DNA from: Monosiga brevicollis MX1
Lineage: Eukaryota; Opisthokonta; Choanoflagellata; Craspedida; Salpingoecidae
NCBI RefSeq assembly: GCF_000002865.3
Contig: NW_001865079.1
Location: 203,814 to 216,171 of the forward strand
DNA: 12,358 nt
Direction of reading: 5' to 3'
The translations under genes were made by a program, and so were the position numbers. A model generated the notes under the pieces. It searched no databases and was not told the DNA's origin. It was given only the letters and a program-made list of their open reading frames with translations. Positions 8,369 to 12,358 of the stretch are shown here, piece by piece (the first letter of the stretch is position 1; the number at the start of each line of letters is the position of its first letter).

Positions 8369-11300
8369 CTAAGCATCGTCCTGTTGAGCCGACGCCAGTT
8401 GCAAAGCCCCATACGTCAAGATGCACTGCAGACCCTCCACCCAAAGACGATAAAGCTGCTCATTGGGAGCGATCAAGTCCAGGACGCGGTCCGTGGTGGC
8501 CACAGAAAAGCCGAACCGGTGCTTGCCCTATGGCGAGGCGACATGAGTTGGTTTGCAAACCGATGGGTGACGCAAGCGAAGCAACTTGACGCTGGCATGC
8601 CTGACATGGCTCATACCTGAGGCTCGTAATCGCGGCGTGAGGTCACGTTTGAGCTGGGCCCCTCGTATACAGCTGTTACATGGGCGGCCGAAGCTATGAC
8701 GAGACACGCGCGCGGTGAGGTGGGGCCTCGTGTGCTACAGCCATACGCCTTGGTGCTAAGTGATGATGCGGAGAGAGGGCACGTACTGGCATCGGGGTTG
8801 CGCACAAAGGAACTGGGAGACTTGGTCCAGCAAATCTCGCCCGTGTACATATCCACCCAGAAGAATCGGGTGTGCGTTGCCCCCTGTTTCAATCGGGTCG
8901 AGGACAACATGAAAATTAAGATTCAGACTCAAGATCAGAATGCCGCTTGGCCGCACAACATACGACACACGATTCGGCGGACGCCCACCAACCTTGCCGT
9001 CGTTTGTAAACTTTTCGAGGTGTGACCCTACAGTGAGAAGATGGAAGAGCTGCATGATGGCAGACACTTGATCGCCTTGCGAGTTGAGCCAGTCGGCACT
9101 CGAGACGCCTGTTCAAGGAGGGAGGAAGGTAGATTAGCGCTTGGCGGCGAAACTGCGACAAACGGAGTGGGGTGCGCACCATTGGTAACGCCGGTTTGCT
9201 GTTCAGAAATGGAAAGGCGACCGTGTGGCCCATAGCTGGCCAGCAAAGCCACGCAAGCGCCGTGTTGGCGCTGGCGCGCGTAATCAATTGGGGTCAGACC
9301 CTGCCAAGCCGGTAATCAAAAATGGTCAGTATTTGCCGATTGGCCGGGAAAAAAGGGGGGGGCGGTGGGGTGTTTCAAGTGGCTTGTCCAAACAAGAGTC
9401 GATGCCAAGTGTGCTCTCTAGTCTGGGGCAAGGCTGTGCGGCGGCGAGTTGGACACGCAAGACGTACATCCTCATCCAGGGCATTGACGGAGGCCCCGTG
9501 CTTGAGCAGAACCCGCAGAACGCGAGAACCACCACACACGGCAGCGTAGTGAAGGGCAGTCCGGGAGCGGTGGTCGACCTCGGTCACCAGAGTCGGGTCG
9601 TGCCGAAGCAGCAGCTTGGCTGCGGCCTTGGCATCAAGTTCGGCCGCATAGTGCAACGCTGTCCGGCCAATGCGGTCACGCAGGCGAAGACGGCTGCTTT
9701 GTTGCGCCAGAGCAGCGAGACACTGGACGGCATTTGGCTGCACGGCCCAATGCATGCAGGTTTTGCCATCCACGTCGGCAGCCCCAAGATCGGCGCCCGC
9801 TCGCTTGAGCTTGCCCAAATGGTGCACCCTACACAAGTGAGGGTGGACATGGTGGTTGCCAGTGAGGCGTGACTTCTACTCGTGCCCAAACTCAAACTCC
9901 GAGCCCCTCCGCACTGTTTTCTGCCTTGCAACGATGGGGTCATAGAGCCTACACAAAGATGTCCAGCCCGCTGAAGGTAACAACATACTGACCGATCATA
10001 GTAGCAGGCCCAGATGGCGGCGGTCATGCCGGCGTGGTCGGGCTGGTTGATGGCGTTATCGCCCCGGACTCTTTTCAAAAGTTGGGCCATGCAGCCAAGG
10101 CGAGGGTTGTGGGCGGCCCAGTGCAAGGCGATGCGGCCATCATCATCACCAACGCGATGATCTGCGCCAGATTCGATGAGCAGTTTAACCATCTCAGTCG
10201 TGCCGCTGAAGGCGGCCCGATGCAGGGCCGTTGAACCATCTAAATAATAAGCAGCAAGCGCAAAAGGTACCATGCCAGCGTGGGGCGATGGCCCAGGTGG
10301 ATGAGGGAAAGGAACCATTGTGCAGCCGTGTCGGGTGTGGGCTGCGTAGAGGCGAGAGGATAGTGCAGCCGAGAACAAAGACCAGTGTGGCGGTGTCAGC
10401 TTGGCTAACCGTTTGCTTTGATGTCGAGAAGAGCGCCCATTTGCACTAGGAGCTCAGCCACCGAGAGTTGGTTGCAGTGCACGGCATACATGAGCGGTGT
10501 TCGGCCACTTGGATCGGGTCCGTTGATATCGTGACCCTATTGAGCATTGCTGAATGAGCCAGGAAGCAATTGGGAGTGAAGAGTGGCAAGGCCGACATGG
10601 CATGGTACCTGGTCCACCAGACGCTTGATGAGGGCGATGTTGCCGTGGGCGGCTGCTGCGAGCAAGGGTGCCGTAGCCTCTGTGACAAGCGTCTCGGGAC
10701 TAAACTGATCGGCCGAAGCATGGTTGAGATCTGCTTCATTTCCCAGCACTACCAGGGTGTGGAAGGGAGACGCGAGGTTCGAGGTGAGAGGCGACGAGTT
10801 CATTTTGGGCCGCCGGGTGCGAACATTGTTTCGATGATCAAGCTTGTCGGCGAAAGATGTGGCAACGTACTGATTTCCTCGTGTGTTTCATCGTCGAGAT
10901 TGACCACGTGAAGCTTGCTCAGGACGCTGCCCTGCTGGCGAGCGAGCGGGGTATCTTGGGCCGCGGAGTCGTCAAGCTGATGATCGTCTCGTGCATCTAG
11001 TCACAGTTGGACGGTTTGAAGAAAGCATTGTTGGTGGCGATGGAGAATATGAGGCAAAAAGGAAAAGGACAAGATAGACGAGGCGGAGGCGCATTGGTAG
11101 GCGACCACGTGACTGACCTTCGAGAACGCGGGCCAGGGCGCGAACAACGTTGACATGGTCATGGCCACGAAAGGGGGTTGGGGCAGGCAAGATGTCTGGT
11201 CCTCCCGAGGCATGTGCCGGGGTGCTGACGTCGGCATATTCACCATGGTTGCCCTCTTGGGCGGCGCCGGGGGAAGGGGCCACGGTGACGACACGGGAGA

Positions 11301-11970
11301 TGCGGGGTGTGAGGTTGTCGAGGGCGGAGATGGTCGTGCCGGTGGAGGTACGATCGCCGGGCTCGCCGTGATATTCCGTGTCACCGTGCCAGGCCACAAT
11401 GGGTGGGGCAGGGCGGGACCGATCCTGGCCCGTGATGAGAGGTTTGCGCTCGGTGGGTGGGGCAGGGCGGTTTGCCATTTGGGCGGCGGCGTCATCGTCT
11501 TCCTCGACCTCGGCGGGCGAGAAGGGCGTGACGAGGTTGTCTGAAGCCTTTGTGGTACGGGTGTGTCGGGGTGAAGGCTCGGCTGAGTCATCCTGCTGCC
11601 CTGAGCGAGCCTTTTCCACCTGTTCAAGAATCAAGAGAGCGAGTCGGGGTTTGAGGCGGGGGCCCGCGCGTGAGGGAAACGGATGTGGCTGGATGCAAGG
11701 GTTGCGGGGAGTAATGCGGAGACGTACGGCAGAACGAGCACGGGAAAGGAGTTCGTCAAATCGTTGCGCACGGGCCAGACGGCGCACTTCATCCGATCGG
11801 CTCGAGCTATCGGTGCTGTGCGGAACCTGGGCTCGAGCATCGGGCGTGCCGGGGAGCACCGTGTCGGGGTTTTGGCTCGCAGCGGTGGCCGCCCCTTCCT
11901 CATTCATGTAGGGAAGAAGAGGTCCATGCCGGGTGTGACCCAAGCCTTGTCGCACGGGTGCCCCATACAT
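8369..11970 (-). CDS. Ankyrin-repeat and PH-domain protein
   Basis: 807 residues from eleven exons, in coding order: 11970-11118, 10996-10871, 10748-10609, 10536-10410, 10239-9993, 9828-9468, 9300-9180, 9108-8993, 8883-8787, 8693-8617, 8527-8369. Residues 1-350 are mostly disordered (Pro/Ser/Arg/Asp-rich), with a short helical RRLARAQRFDELLSRARSAV. Residues 352-642 hold nine ankyrin repeats, for example SGRTPLMYAV, DGSTALHRAAFSG, DGRIALHWAAHNP, DGKTCMHWAV, IGRTALHYAAE, RSRTALHYAAV and DGLTPIDYARQ. After a linker (WLNSQGDQVSAIMQL) a PH domain spans about 683-792: GSHLEKFTNDGK, RFFWVDMYTGEICWTKS, then RFGFSVATTDRVLDLI and the C-terminal helix with the signature Trp (W784 in YRLWVEGLQ). Likely a membrane-linked scaffold. 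The start is the first ATG of its open frame; an acceptor (gcattcag) lies one base upstream, so a non-coding exon is likely. No single known ortholog assigned. Confidence 0.87.
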
Positions 11971-12124
11971 GCTGAATGCGCAGTTGACTGATCCAGTGAA
12001 TCCGGTGGTGTGCTTGCACAGAGATGCCCTGAGATCGCAAGATGCCCGCGCGTGTAGATTGTGAGAGACAAGCCTCAAGTTGTTTCTTTGTGTGTATATG
12101 TGTATATTTATGTGTCTTGTATAC

Positions 12125-12149
12125 GTGTGTGTGTGTGTGTGTGTGTGTG
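12125..12149 (+). repeat. (GT)n microsatellite
   Basis: Twenty-five bases of uninterrupted GT alternation after tatac. It lies about 155 bp upstream of the ankyrin-PH start codon; that gene's strand reads CA. Confidence 0.95.
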
Positions 12150-12248
12150 GCCCGATCGCACCGGCATCGGGAAACAGGAGCGCGGACGTGCCGGGACAAG
12201 GGCGTCCGCGGCAAAGAGCAGGGTGAGGGGCGGTACCTGCACACAGAC

Positions 12249-12268
12249 AGAGAGAGAGAGAGAGAGAG
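12249..12268 (+). repeat. (AG)10 microsatellite
   Basis: Ten AG units, followed closely by an A8T5 run. It would be a CT-rich (polypyrimidine) stretch on the strand of the ankyrin-PH gene, upstream of its start. Confidence 0.9.
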
Positions 12269-12358
12269 GAAATTGGAAAAAAAATTTTTGAGCGAAATTT
12301 TCAGAGTGAGAGAGAGTGTGTGAGTGTGTTATGGGGTTTGTGTTGCGATTTAGTGGTA

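Larger units (their letters stand above)
11971..12358. other. 5' flank of the ankyrin-PH gene
   Basis: Likely 5'UTR and promoter of the minus-strand ankyrin-PH gene. It holds (GT)n at 12125-12149, (AG)10 at 12249-12268, an A8T5 run at 12277-12289 and more GA/GT-rich sequence to the window edge. No credible ORF seen. Confidence 0.5.

Noticed and set aside
11155-11911. Plus-strand Gly/Arg-rich ORFs opposite the ankyrin-PH first exon
   Set aside because: Composition reflects GC-rich antisense of a disordered region; the minus frame connects in phase to the ankyrin exons.

Overview
The window is eukaryotic nuclear DNA. Protein-coding genes are compact and broken by short introns (71-207 bp apart from one of 422 bp), exons are GC-rich, and intergenic DNA and introns carry simple repeats, above all (TG)n. 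The protein set (a Cdh1/Fizzy-related APC/C activator, a mitochondrial Pam17, an MPPED-type phosphodiesterase, an ankyrin-PH protein and a secreted beta-helix protein) fits a unicellular opisthokont. A choanoflagellate such as a Monosiga-like species is my best inference. No rRNA, tRNA, transposon or CRISPR array was recognised.

Layout: (1) 33-1121, plus strand: the 3' part of a Cdh1/FZR1 gene, cut by the left window edge, with one intron visible. (2) 1122-1978: gene-poor stretch with a 62-codon minus-strand ORF, a (GAGT)n array, a 9-bp repeat, a short (TG)n tract and a likely 5'UTR intron. (3) 1979-4264, plus: a long uninterrupted ORF for a secreted, heavily N-glycosylatable beta-helix-like protein. 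(4) 4430-5733, minus: a class III metallophosphoesterase of the MPPED1/MPPED2 type, rebuilt from seven exons. (5) 5734-6579: an uncertain minus-strand ORF with a signal-peptide-like start, an AGTACC-rich repeat, and the AT-rich upstream region and 5'UTR intron of the next gene. (6) 6580-8058, plus: mitochondrial import-motor subunit Pam17 in five coding exons, one intron holding 83 uninterrupted TG units. (7) 8369-11970, minus: an 807-residue protein with a disordered N-terminus, nine ankyrin repeats and a C-terminal PH domain, rebuilt from eleven exons. (8) 11971-12358: 5' flank of that gene, with (GT)n, (AG)n and A/T runs.

Genes 3/4 and 6/7 are convergent pairs with about 165 bp and 310 bp between stop codons. 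MPPED and Pam17 are divergent and share an upstream region. The genes have unrelated jobs (cell cycle, extracellular, nucleotide hydrolysis, mitochondrial import, membrane-linked scaffolding), so this is ordinary gene neighbourhood and not an operon or defence island. Exon models were built by eye from frame continuity, GT..AG borders and remembered family motifs; each multi-exon model sums to a whole number of codons. No transcript evidence was available.
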